Origin: Limnohabitans radicicola
GTDB lineage: Bacteria; Pseudomonadota; Gammaproteobacteria; Burkholderiales; Burkholderiaceae_C
Direction of reading: 5' to 3'
Assembly: GCF_014837235.1 (NCBI RefSeq)
Contig: NZ_JACYFT010000002.1
Coordinates: forward strand, 558,001 to 622,000
DNA length: 64,000 nt
The position numbers were made by a program, and so were the translations under genes. Below the pieces are notes generated by a model. The model was given only the letters and a program-made list of their open reading frames with translations, searched no databases and was not told the origin of the DNA. This document shows positions 46,734-54,543 of this stretch, one piece after another; position 1 is the stretch's first letter, and the number at the start of each line of letters is the position of its first letter.

Positions 46734-47945
46734 ATGGCACACGATCACCCCGACACCACCCACCTGATCCACCACCCTTACCAGCCGCCTGCCGGGTTTG
46801 AAGCGCCTCAACCGGGCGTGTTCAAGGCCTCGACGGTCTATTTTCCGACCGTTGCCGCCATGCGCCAGCGTGAGTGGAAAGACAAATCGGCCTACACCTA
46901 TGGCCTGCACGGTACCCCGACTTCTTATGTGCTCGAAGAGCGTCTGTGCGCACTCGAAGGCGGGCAGCAATGCGTGCTGGTGCCCAGCGGTCTGGCGGCA
47001 CTGGCCACCGTGGCGCTGTCGCTGCTCAAGGCGGGTGACGAGGTCCTGATCCCGGACAACGCCTACGGGCCCAACAAAGCCCTGGCCGAAAGCGAGCTCA
47101 AGCACTTCGGCATCACGCACCAGTACTACGACCCGATGAATCCGGCCGACCTGGCCGCGCGCATCCACGAGCGCACCCGTCTGGTGTGGCTGGAGGCCCC
47201 CGGCTCGGTCAGCATGGAGTTCCCTGATCTGATCGAGCAGGTGCGCATTTGCCGCGCTCATGGCGTGACCTGCGCGCTGGACAACACCTGGGGCGCAGGT
47301 CTGGCCTTCCAGCCTTTCGATCTGTTGGGGAACGGTCAGCTGGGCGTTGACATCAGTGCGCACGCTTTGACCAAATACCCCAGCGGGGGTGGTGATGTGC
47401 TGATGGGCAGCGTCATCACGTGCGACCAGGCCTTGCACCTGAAGATCAAGCTCTGCCACATGCGTCTGGGTCTGGGCGTGGGTGCCAACGACGTCGAGGC
47501 GGTGCTGCGCGCCTTGCCCAGCATCGGCTTGCGCTACGCCGCGCAGGACCGCTCGGCGCGGGCGCTGGCGCAGTGGTGGCAAGCGCAGCCCCAATGCGCG
47601 CAACTGCTGCATCCGGCGTTTGCCGGTGCACCGGGTCACGCCCACTGGCAGGCCGTGTGCGGCCCGTCCGGCGGCAGTGCGGGCTTGTTCAGCGTCATGC
47701 TGCATGAACGTTTCAGCCAGGAGCAGATCGATGCTTTTTGCGACGGTCTGAAACTGTTCCGGCTGGGTTACAGCTGGGGCGGCCCGGTCAGCCTGGTGGT
47801 GCCCTATGACTTGGCGTCGATACGCAGCCAATGGCCTGCGCACCTGGCGCGTGGCACCTTGGTGCGGTTTTCGACGGGGCTGGAGTCGTCACAAGCATTG
47901 ATCCAAGATCTGGCCCAATCGCTCGCCAAGCACCTGTCTGCCTGA
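46734..47945 (+). CDS. metC: Cystathionine beta-lyase-like PLP enzyme (MetC type)
   Basis: The predicted protein has 403 residues. It is a Cys/Met-metabolism PLP enzyme (trans-sulfuration family), with YTYGLHGTPTSYVLEERL near the N-terminus and the PLP-binding Lys214 in AHALTKYPSGGG. EAPGSVSMEFPDL and LDNTWGAG carry further cofactor contacts. Sequence layout resembles MetC, which cleaves cystathionine to homocysteine, pyruvate and ammonia. A cystathionine gamma-lyase or related activity cannot be ruled out. It is a separate transcription unit after a terminator. Confidence 0.86.
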   Translation: MAHDHPDTTHLIHHPYQPPAGFEAPQPGVFKASTVYFPTVAAMRQREWKDKSAYTYGLHGTPTSYVLEERLCALEGGQQCVLVPSGLAALATVALSLLKAGDEVLIPDNAYGPNKALAESELKHFGITHQYYDPMNPADLAARIHERTRLVWLEAPGSVSMEFPDLIEQVRICRAHGVTCALDNTWGAGLAFQPFDLLGNGQLGVDISAHALTKYPSGGGDVLMGSVITCDQALHLKIKLCHMRLGLGVGANDVEAVLRALPSIGLRYAAQDRSARALAQWWQAQPQCAQLLHPAFAGAPGHAHWQAVCGPSGGSAGLFSVMLHERFSQEQIDAFCDGLKLFRLGYSWGGPVSLVVPYDLASIRSQWPAHLARGTLVRFSTGLESSQALIQDLAQSLAKHLSA

Positions 47946-48027
47946 GCCGCCCCCGTGTTTTCCTCAGTGGCGGGGAGGGCGCTCGAGGGGTAGGCTGAAG
48001 CCCATGCAGTTCTCTTTGTGATGCCCC

Positions 48028-48891
48028 ATGCCAGAACAATCCGGCCCAGACAACGCACCCACCGACTTGCCCGTGATGGCGCAGCCCTATGTACCGCCAC
48101 CGCCAGTGGGGCCACGGGCCCGCATGACACTGCTGCGCCTGTCTGACCCACTGCGCTGGCTGGCGCTTGGTGCCAAAGACCTCCAGGCGCACCCCGGCAT
48201 TGCATTGTTCTATGGCGTGTGTTTCTGGTGCATGGCGCAGGTGCTGAGTCTGGTGTTCCAACACAAGCCCGAGTACACGCTCTCGATGGTGTCCGGCTGT
48301 CTGCTGGTGGGGCCTTTTTTGGCCATGGGCTTGTACGAAGGCAGTCGACGGCGCGAGGCGGGTTTGGTCCCGGACATGGGCAGCTCGTTCACCTGCTGGG
48401 ACGGGCACCTCAAAAGCATGGCCATGCTGGTGCTGGTCCTGATGGTGCTGGAGTTGCTCTGGGGCCGGGCGTCGCTGGTGGTGTTTGCGGTGTTTTTCAA
48501 CACAGGCATGCCGTCCACCACGGGTGTGGTTCAGGCCATTTTCAATCCTGAGAACCTCGACTTTGTGGCGGTGTACCTGTTTGTGGGCGGTTTGTTTGCG
48601 ACCCTGGTTTACGCCATGTCGGTGGTGTCCATACCGATGATTCTGGACCGCGACACCGATGCCATCACCGCAGCCATCACCAGTTTTCGAGTGGTGATCG
48701 GTGAACCGGCGGTGATGGTTTTATGGGGCTTCTTGCTGAGCGCCCTGGTGATCCTGGCCTTGTGGCCTTGGGCGCTTGGGATCATTGTGGTGGGGCCGTG
48801 GCTTGGCCACGCCAGCTGGCATGCCTACCGCGGCACTGTGCAATGGGAAGAAAGCCCCGAAGAACCTGTTACATTGGGCGCAACAAACTGA
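48028..48891 (+). CDS. DUF2189 integral membrane protein
   Basis: The predicted protein has 287 residues. A Pro-rich N-terminus is followed by about six hydrophobic helices. The segment LRWLALGAKDLQAHPGIALFYGV and the later VSIPMILDRDTDAITAAITS block match DUF2189, a proteobacterial membrane family of unknown function. The next small gene begins 10 bp after its stop codon, so they are probably co-transcribed. Confidence 0.85.
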   Translation: MPEQSGPDNAPTDLPVMAQPYVPPPPVGPRARMTLLRLSDPLRWLALGAKDLQAHPGIALFYGVCFWCMAQVLSLVFQHKPEYTLSMVSGCLLVGPFLAMGLYEGSRRREAGLVPDMGSSFTCWDGHLKSMAMLVLVLMVLELLWGRASLVVFAVFFNTGMPSTTGVVQAIFNPENLDFVAVYLFVGGLFATLVYAMSVVSIPMILDRDTDAITAAITSFRVVIGEPAVMVLWGFLLSALVILALWPWALGIIVVGPWLGHASWHAYRGTVQWEESPEEPVTLGATN

Positions 48892-48901
48892 AGGAGCCAT
48901 C

Positions 48902-49096
48902 TTGGCCACACCCAATTACGGATTCGAAAAGCGCCAAAAAGAACTGGCCAAAAAACGCAAAAAAGAAGACAAGCTCAAAGCCAAAGCCGATCGCAAAGCG
49001 GGCTTGCTGCCAGGTGAAGAGGGTGAAGAGTCGCCATCAGATCCTGTGGATGGGATCGCCTCACCCACCCCTGACACACAGGCGCCTGCCGCCTGA
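48902..49096 (+). CDS. Small charged hypothetical protein
   Basis: The predicted protein has 64 residues and begins with TTG, five bases after AAGGAG, which decides the start. The N-terminal half is extremely lysine-rich (KRQKELAKKRKKEDKLKAK); the C-terminal half is acidic and Pro-rich. It is probably disordered and perhaps nucleic-acid binding; I recognise no named family with confidence. It converges with selU. Confidence 0.7.
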   Translation: MATPNYGFEKRQKELAKKRKKEDKLKAKADRKAGLLPGEEGEESPSDPVDGIASPTPDTQAPAA

Positions 49097-49120
49097 GCGG
49101 GCGACCCAAGCCGTTTCCAA

Positions 49121-50176
49121 TCACTGCGCCATCAACCCCTGTGCCGCCTGCTCCATGGCCTGCATGCTGTGGCCAGGCAGGTTCAGCACCCTGGCTTGGT
49201 CAAATTGCACAAAGTTCCGGCGTGTTGAGCTTTCGTAACCGGGGTCATAGTGCGCCGACAGCAGATCGGCCACAACCTGTGCGATCTGGCCTGCATGGAT
49301 CTGCGCTTGCCAACCCTGCACCACCGCCCGGCCTTTGAGGTCGATCAGCCTGTCAAGGCGGTCGCAAAAGAAAGCCGGATCGTTGGTGAAGTAGTCGTAG
49401 TCCTCCAGCAGCAGCTGGACACGTCCCTCCAAAGGCAAGTCCAGCCGGATGCACGGGCTTTGCCGCATGGCCTGGATCAAGGCCTCAGGCACCGTGAGGT
49501 TGCCCACCTTTTTGCTTTCGGCCTCGACATAGACCGGTCGATCGGGTCGCAGCAGACGCAGGGTTTGCCACAAGGTGGTTTCAAAAGCTTTTTGCGTGGG
49601 TTGGGCTTGGCCCGGGATGGCACCCAGCACCGAGCTGCGGTGGCTGGCCATGGCCTCCAGATCAAGCACCTGTGCGCCCTGGGCGGCCAGCACTTGCAGC
49701 AAACGGGTTTTGCCTGAGCCGGTCGGGCCGCACAGCACCTGGAAGTTCAGGCGCTGCACTTGCAGCGGGATGTCGGTGACCACGGCACTGCGAAAGGCTT
49801 TGTAGCCACCTTCGATCAGGTGCACCTTGAAACCGATCTGGCCCAGGATCAAGGCCAAGGAGTTGCTGCGCTTGCCCCCGCGCCAGCAGTACACCAGCGG
49901 CTGCCAGTTCTTGGGCTTGTCCATCACATGGGTCAGGATGTGACGCGAGATGTTCTGTGCCACCAGGGCCGCGCCGATCTTCTGGGCCTCGAAGGGGCTG
50001 ACCTGCTTGTAGAGCGTGCCCACCTTGATGCGCTCTTCGTTGTTGAGCGAGGGCCAGCTGTGCGCACCGGGCAGGTGGTCTTCGGCATATTCGCCCTCGG
50101 AGCGCGCATCGAGCACGGCGTCGAAGCTGTCGTACCGGGCCATGACCTCTCGGGCCGAAATCACATGAACGCTCAT
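49121..50176 (-). CDS. selU: tRNA 2-selenouridine synthase
   Basis: The predicted protein has 351 residues. An N-terminal rhodanese domain carries the catalytic Cys97 in VYCWRGGKRS. A P-loop GPTGSGKT (150-157) opens the C-terminal NTPase domain. The enzyme geranylates and then selenates 2-thiouridine at the wobble position of tRNAs, using selenophosphate. It is also called MnmH. SelD, which makes selenophosphate, is not in the window. The start overlaps the end of tesA by four bases, so the two are co-translated on the minus strand. Confidence 0.94.
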   Translation of the reverse strand: MSVHVISAREVMARYDSFDAVLDARSEGEYAEDHLPGAHSWPSLNNEERIKVGTLYKQVSPFEAQKIGAALVAQNISRHILTHVMDKPKNWQPLVYCWRGGKRSNSLALILGQIGFKVHLIEGGYKAFRSAVVTDIPLQVQRLNFQVLCGPTGSGKTRLLQVLAAQGAQVLDLEAMASHRSSVLGAIPGQAQPTQKAFETTLWQTLRLLRPDRPVYVEAESKKVGNLTVPEALIQAMRQSPCIRLDLPLEGRVQLLLEDYDYFTNDPAFFCDRLDRLIDLKGRAVVQGWQAQIHAGQIAQVVADLLSAHYDPGYESSTRRNFVQFDQARVLNLPGHSMQAMEQAAQGLMAQ

Positions 50177-50832
50177 TTCAACTGCTTTTTCAATTCAGGC
50201 CAGACATGGGCCAGCATTCGCGGCTGGGCCGCGGCATTGGGGTGAATGCGGTCCGACTGAAACCATTTCAGCGGGTCGGGGTCGTCGCCAACACCTTGCA
50301 AAAAGAAGGGCACCAGCGCACAACGGGTCTTTTGCGCCACCTGGGCATAAACCTGTGCAAACTGGCGGGCCATCTCCGCACCATAGTTGGGGGGCATTTG
50401 CATGCCCAACAGCAGCACGCGTGCCCCGCTGGCCTGTGCTGCACGGACCATTTGTTCCAGATTATCGTGTGTCATGGACAGGGCCAGGCCCCGCAAGGCA
50501 TCGTTCCCTCCCAGCTCGATCACCACCACGTCAGGTTGGTGCTGTTTGAGCAGTGCGGGCAGGAGTGAACGCCCACCTGCGGTGGTTTCGCCGCTGATGC
50601 TGGCATTGACAACTGTGTTGCCTGGGACCTCTTGCACCAGCTTTTGTTGCAGCAGGCTGACCCAGCCCGAACCCCGGGGCAGGCCATATTCGGCACTGAG
50701 CGAGTCGCCCAACACCAGAACTTTGCGGGCAGCCACTTGCACTGCCAGCGCAGCCGCCGGCCCAAGCCCCCAGCCGACCAAGGCCAGAGCGCTCGCGGTA
50801 AAGTGACGACGTTTCAACAAAGGTGAGTGCAT
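50173..50832 (-). CDS. tesA: GDSL-type arylesterase/thioesterase TesA-like
   Basis: The predicted protein has 219 residues from the ATG of MHSPLLKRRHF. The N-terminus has KRRHFTASALALVG, a twin-arginine-like signal sequence ending near AAALA, so the enzyme should be periplasmic. SGNH motifs are complete: Ser44 (LGDSLSAEYG), Gly81, Asn110 (GGNDALRG), Asp194 and His197 (SDRIHPN). The E. coli homologue is thioesterase I/protease I/lysophospholipase L1. Its start codon overlaps that of the ABC ATPase gene on the opposite strand. Confidence 0.92.
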   Translation of the reverse strand: MHSPLLKRRHFTASALALVGWGLGPAAALAVQVAARKVLVLGDSLSAEYGLPRGSGWVSLLQQKLVQEVPGNTVVNASISGETTAGGRSLLPALLKQHQPDVVVIELGGNDALRGLALSMTHDNLEQMVRAAQASGARVLLLGMQMPPNYGAEMARQFAQVYAQVAQKTRCALVPFFLQGVGDDPDPLKWFQSDRIHPNAAAQPRMLAHVWPELKKQLK

Positions 50833-51508
50833 GCTTGAATCCATTTTGGCCGTCAGCAAGGTCTGTAAAAGCGTCGAGGACGCCAGCGGCACGCTCGCCA
50901 TTTTGCGCGATGTCGATTTCACCCTGCAGGCCGGGCAAACCGTGGCCATTGTCGGGGCGTCCGGGTCTGGCAAAAGCACCTTGCTGGCCATCCTGGCGGG
51001 CCTTGACAGACCCAGTAGCGGTCAAGTGCGACTGGCCGGACAGGACCTGTTTGGGCTCGACGAAGACCAGCGTGCCGCCGTGCGGGCTGCGCATGTGGGC
51101 TTTGTGTTCCAGAGCTTTCAGCTCATGCCCAACCTGACCGCTTTGGAAAACGTCATGCTGCCGCTGGAGCTGGCCGGACGGGCCGATGCGCGGACGCAGG
51201 CCACGGCCATGCTGCAGCGTGTGGGACTGGGCGAGCGCTTGAAGCACTTGCCCAAAGTCCTCTCGGGTGGCGAGCAGCAACGCGTCGCGCTGGCCCGGGC
51301 GTTTGTGGTCAAGCCCGCACTGCTGCTGGCCGACGAACCGACGGGTAGCCTCGACCACGCCACGGGCGAGGCCATCATGGACCTGATGTTCCAGCTCAAC
51401 CAAGAGCAGGGCACCACACTGGTGCTGGTCACACATGATCGCGCTTTGGCAAGCCGTTGTGAGCGTTGCCTCACGATCCAGGCTGGGCAGCTGAGCGAGG
51501 AACGATAA
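50831..51508 (+). CDS. ybbA: YbbA-like ABC transporter ATP-binding protein
   Basis: The predicted protein has 225 residues; AAGGTG precedes the ATG. It shows the Walker A motif GASGSGKST, the signature LSGGEQQRVALARA and Walker B LLLADEPTGSLD, in the LolD/MacB-like branch. Divergent placement from tesA is the same as in E. coli, where ybbA is followed by the permease gene ybbP. Here no permease follows; rlmB comes next after seven bases. Its partner must be encoded elsewhere or lost. Confidence 0.9.
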   Translation: MLESILAVSKVCKSVEDASGTLAILRDVDFTLQAGQTVAIVGASGSGKSTLLAILAGLDRPSSGQVRLAGQDLFGLDEDQRAAVRAAHVGFVFQSFQLMPNLTALENVMLPLELAGRADARTQATAMLQRVGLGERLKHLPKVLSGGEQQRVALARAFVVKPALLLADEPTGSLDHATGEAIMDLMFQLNQEQGTTLVLVTHDRALASRCERCLTIQAGQLSEER

Positions 51509-51515
51509 TCCTGTC

Positions 51516-52250
51516 ATGTCTTCCCCTAAAGTGCTGTTCGGCTTCCATGCCGTGGGCGTGCGCCTCAAAGTTGCGCCCCAATCCATCGTCGAGGTTTACT
51601 TTGAAGCCTCGCGCCGCGACGCGCGCATGCGGCAGTTCATCGAGCGCTGCAAAGAAGCCGGTATCCGCCTGATCGAGGCCGACGGCCTGCGTCTGGCCAA
51701 GCTGGCGGGCAGCCACGGCCACCAAGGCGTGGCCGCGCTGGTGCAACACATGGAGCAAGCCCATTCTCTGGACGACCTGCTCGACAGCATCGCCGAGCCG
51801 CCTTTGTTGCTGGTGCTGGACGGCGTGACCGACCCGCACAACCTGGGCGCTTGCCTGCGTGTGGCCGATGGTGCTGGCGCACACGCCGTGATTGCCCCCA
51901 AGGACCACGCAGCGGGCATCAACGCCACGGTGGCCAAAGTGGCCAGTGGTGCGGCCGAAACCATGCCATATTTCATGGTGACGAATCTGGCGCGCACCTT
52001 GGGCGAACTCAAGGAGCGCAACATCTGGGTCATTGGCACCAGCGGCGACGCCCCCAAAACCATTTACCAGGTTGAGATGAAGGGGCCCACCGCCTTGGTG
52101 TTGGGCGCCGAAGGCCCGGGCATGCGCCAGCTGACTCGCAAAACCTGCGACGAGCTGGTCAGCATCCCGATGAAGGGCGCTGTCGAGAGCCTGAACGTGT
52201 CGGTGGCCAGCGGTGTGTGTTTGTACGAAGCGCTGCGCCAGCGCGGCTGA
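51516..52250 (+). CDS. rlmB: 23S rRNA (guanosine-2'-O-)-methyltransferase RlmB
   Basis: The predicted protein has 244 residues. The N-terminal L30e-like substrate-binding domain has VLFGFHAVGVRLK. The SpoU/TrmH knot follows with VLDGVTDPHNLGACLRVADG, LVLGAEGPGMRQLT and SIPMKGAVESLNVSVASGV, the three family motifs. RlmB methylates the ribose of G2251 in 23S rRNA. The gene begins seven bases after the ABC ATPase gene. Confidence 0.94.
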   Translation: MSSPKVLFGFHAVGVRLKVAPQSIVEVYFEASRRDARMRQFIERCKEAGIRLIEADGLRLAKLAGSHGHQGVAALVQHMEQAHSLDDLLDSIAEPPLLLVLDGVTDPHNLGACLRVADGAGAHAVIAPKDHAAGINATVAKVASGAAETMPYFMVTNLARTLGELKERNIWVIGTSGDAPKTIYQVEMKGPTALVLGAEGPGMRQLTRKTCDELVSIPMKGAVESLNVSVASGVCLYEALRQRG

Positions 52251-52268
52251 CGGTTCAGGAGTCCTGTC

Positions 52269-52598
52269 ATGAAAGTCCTCATTCCTTTGGCTCTGGCGGT
52301 GCTGCTGAGTGCCTGCACACAAGAGCAGCAAAACAAGATCAGCCGCGACATCCAGAACTGGACCGGCACCAACGGTGTGATGGAGGTTTACGCGGGTGAC
52401 AAGCTGGTGCGCCGTTTCCTCAAAGTGGACAAGGTGAGCACTGCCTTGGGCACCGACGACAAGACGCCACGCACTTACCGTTATGGCTATGGCTACCTCG
52501 ATGAAAATCTGAACATGCAGGTCGATCCGGGCGAGAAAAAAGTGTATTTCGAGGTCAGCGACTACTCGAACACGGTGTTCTTCGAGAGCCCGCGCTGA
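52269..52598 (+). CDS. Small lipoprotein, function unknown
   Basis: The predicted protein has 109 residues. A lipoprotein signal ends in LLSAC with Cys16 lipidated. The mature part has no recognised domain; it contains a repeated glycine/tyrosine block (RTYRYGYGYLDENLN) and a beta-rich C-terminus (KVYFEVSDYSNTVFFES). I know of no function. It follows rlmB by 18 bp with a CAGGAG ribosome-binding site, so it is probably expressed from the same transcript. Confidence 0.75.
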   Translation: MKVLIPLALAVLLSACTQEQQNKISRDIQNWTGTNGVMEVYAGDKLVRRFLKVDKVSTALGTDDKTPRTYRYGYGYLDENLNMQVDPGEKKVYFEVSDYSNTVFFESPR

Positions 52599-52604
52599 AG
52601 CCGC

Positions 52605-52624
52605 GCTGGGAACTCAAACCCAGC
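52605..52624. other. Hairpin between convergent lipoprotein and chrA genes
   Basis: A 6-bp stem (GCTGGG / CCCAGC) with an 8-base loop spans the stop codon of the minus-strand chromate-transporter gene. No T-run follows on either strand, so a terminator role is doubtful. Confidence 0.3.
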
Positions 52625-53225
52625 CCAAAGCCCCCAGCAGGGCGCCCGTACCGATGAGCCAGAGCATGTGCAGCTTGGTGCGCCACACCACCAGGGTGGT
52701 GACCACCGTCAGCAAGTAAAGTGGCCAGTCTTTGGCAGGTTCATCGTGGCTCAGCGTGAGCAGCCAGGCCGTGGCGAGCAGCAAGGCAATCACGATGGGG
52801 GCCATGCCCGATTTGAAGGCCCGGATGCCGATCTTGTCGCGGTGCTGGTGCGCCCAGCGTGTCGCGGTGTAGGTCAGGATGGAAGAGGGCAGCATGATGC
52901 CAAGCATCGGCACCAGCACCCCCACGCTGGCCATCAGGAATGTGGTCCACCAACCTGCATCCGGCCCCAGGCCCGCGGCGGTGTTCATGCCCACGTTCCA
53001 GCCCATCAGTGCGACAAACAGGATGTTCGGGCCGGGTGCCGCTTGCGCCAGCGCGATGGACGAAGTGAATTGGCTCTCGCTTAACCAGTGCGTTTCGTCC
53101 ACCAGATAGCGGTGCATGTCGGGTGCGGTGGTGATGGCGCCGCCCACCGCCAGCAATGACAGGGAGGCATAGTGGTTGAACATGGACAACCAGTCCGCAG
53201 GGGTCAAATGCAGCACGGGGTTCAT
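52614..53225 (-). CDS. Chromate transporter family protein (short ChrA, second half)
   Basis: The predicted protein has 203 residues and starts at the ATG that overlaps the stop codon of the preceding gene. About six hydrophobic segments are seen, with LAVGGAITTAPDMHRYLV and SIALAQAAPGPNILFVALMGW matching the CHR domain. It is one half of a two-gene, short-chain ChrA pair; the two halves probably form a heterodimeric pump that exports chromate. Whether it truly transports chromate or another anion is untested. Confidence 0.88.
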   Translation of the reverse strand: MNPVLHLTPADWLSMFNHYASLSLLAVGGAITTAPDMHRYLVDETHWLSESQFTSSIALAQAAPGPNILFVALMGWNVGMNTAAGLGPDAGWWTTFLMASVGVLVPMLGIMLPSSILTYTATRWAHQHRDKIGIRAFKSGMAPIVIALLLATAWLLTLSHDEPAKDWPLYLLTVVTTLVVWRTKLHMLWLIGTGALLGALGWV

Positions 53226-53827
53226 GGTGCGTCTCCGGAAGTGGACGTCTGCGCCGCCTGCTGGGCCAGCTGCCAATAAGCCCAGCCGCAAGCGAGTGTG
53301 CCTGTGCCCAGCAACACGTAAGCCAGAGGCCAGCGCATCACGCCCACCCCGATGAAACTGGCAAAGGCCAGGGCGACGCACACGGGCATGCCCATGGGGT
53401 TGCTGCGCAAGGCGCTGATCAGTTTGAGTCCGACTGCGGCAATGAGCCCAGCGGACACGGCACCCATGCCTCTCAATGCGCCCTGAGCCCAGGCCGCATC
53501 AGACACGCCGCCAAAAGCCATGGCCAGGAGCAAGGCCACAATCAAAGGTGCGGTCAACATGCCCGCCAGTCCGGCCAGGGCGCCCGGCAGACCGAAGTAA
53601 CGACCGCCAATCATCAGCGACAAATTGACCACATTGGGGCCTGGCATGATCTGGGCCACGGCCCAGTCTTCGACAAACTGCTCTTTGGTCATCCAGCGTT
53701 TTTCTTCGACCAGCACACGCTGCACCACCGCCAGAACCCCACCAAAGCCCTGCAAGGCCAGCAAGGTGAACGAGATGAACAGGTCGGTTTTGGACCGGGG
53801 GTGGTTGAGGGGGCTTGACTCAGGCAT
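53222..53827 (-). CDS. Chromate transporter family protein (short ChrA, first half)
   Basis: The predicted protein has 201 residues from MPESSPLNHP; another ATG three codons earlier is possible. It has the CHR motifs LLALQGFGGVLAVVQRVLVEEKRW and AQIMPGPNVVNLSLMIG and about six membrane segments. With the following gene it makes a short-chain ChrA pair. Its start overlaps the last 8 bp of the YigZ-family gene, so all three genes are translated from one transcript. Confidence 0.9.
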   Translation of the reverse strand: MPESSPLNHPRSKTDLFISFTLLALQGFGGVLAVVQRVLVEEKRWMTKEQFVEDWAVAQIMPGPNVVNLSLMIGGRYFGLPGALAGLAGMLTAPLIVALLLAMAFGGVSDAAWAQGALRGMGAVSAGLIAAVGLKLISALRSNPMGMPVCVALAFASFIGVGVMRWPLAYVLLGTGTLACGWAYWQLAQQAAQTSTSGDAP

Positions 53828-54425
53828 GCTCAGCATTATCCGTGTCGACCCAGGCCAATTTGCCCTGTCCGCTGTCACCCAGGCGCTGCACCAGGGCGGC
53901 GGCTTGCGACTCCGGCAGTGCGAATCGCAGCGTCACCACGCTGCCGTGTGCGACCGACAGCAGCTGGGCGTGGGCCAGCTCCACTTCGCGCCTGACCAGT
54001 CCCTCCAGCGCGTAGGGCACGCTGCAGGCCAGCTCTGTTTTCTTGATCAAGGGGATTTTTTCAGCTGTCAGCAGCGCCTGCGCCACCGCATCGGTGTAGG
54101 CCCGCATCAGCCCGCCCGCACCCAGTTTGACGCCGCCAAAGTAGCGCACCACCGAGGCCATCACGCCTTGCAGGTCCTGATGCCGCAGCACGTCCAGCAT
54201 GGGGCGCCCGGCCGTGCCACCGGGCTCGCCATCGTCGTTGGCCGCCGACTGACCGCCAGCCAACAGCGCCCAGCACACATGGGCGGCATCGGGATGCTCG
54301 GCCTTGAGCTGGGCCACACGGGCTTGGGCCTCTTCGCGCCCGGGCATGGGTTCCACACAGGCGATGAATCGGCTTTTCTTGATGACCAGTTCGTGGTGGG
54401 CGCGTGTGGCGAGGGAAAAGGGCAT
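53820..54425 (-). CDS. YigZ/IMPACT-family protein
   Basis: The predicted protein has 201 residues. The N-terminal domain has the UPF0029/IMPACT signature DAAHVCWALL to NDDGEPGGTAGRPMLDVL and VVRYFGGVKLGAGGL. A C-terminal DUF1949 domain follows. In eukaryotes IMPACT binds GCN1; the bacterial role is unknown. It is the first gene of the operon with the two chromate-transporter halves, a pairing whose meaning is unclear. Confidence 0.92.
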   Translation of the reverse strand: MPFSLATRAHHELVIKKSRFIACVEPMPGREEAQARVAQLKAEHPDAAHVCWALLAGGQSAANDDGEPGGTAGRPMLDVLRHQDLQGVMASVVRYFGGVKLGAGGLMRAYTDAVAQALLTAEKIPLIKKTELACSVPYALEGLVRREVELAHAQLLSVAHGSVVTLRFALPESQAAALVQRLGDSGQGKLAWVDTDNAEHA

Positions 54426-54543
54426 GGCTTGAGAATAACCCAGCCTAGAGGGTGTCTGTCAGCCTGCCCGGTGGACATACCCGTGCCCGGTGCAAGCCCA
54501 CCCCCGAGCGCCTACACTACAGGGTTATCCCCAGACAGAGCCC

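Noticed and set aside
47946..48027. GC-rich gap between metC and the DUF2189 gene as a terminator
   Set aside because: Several G and C runs occur, but I could not form a clean stem followed by T residues.
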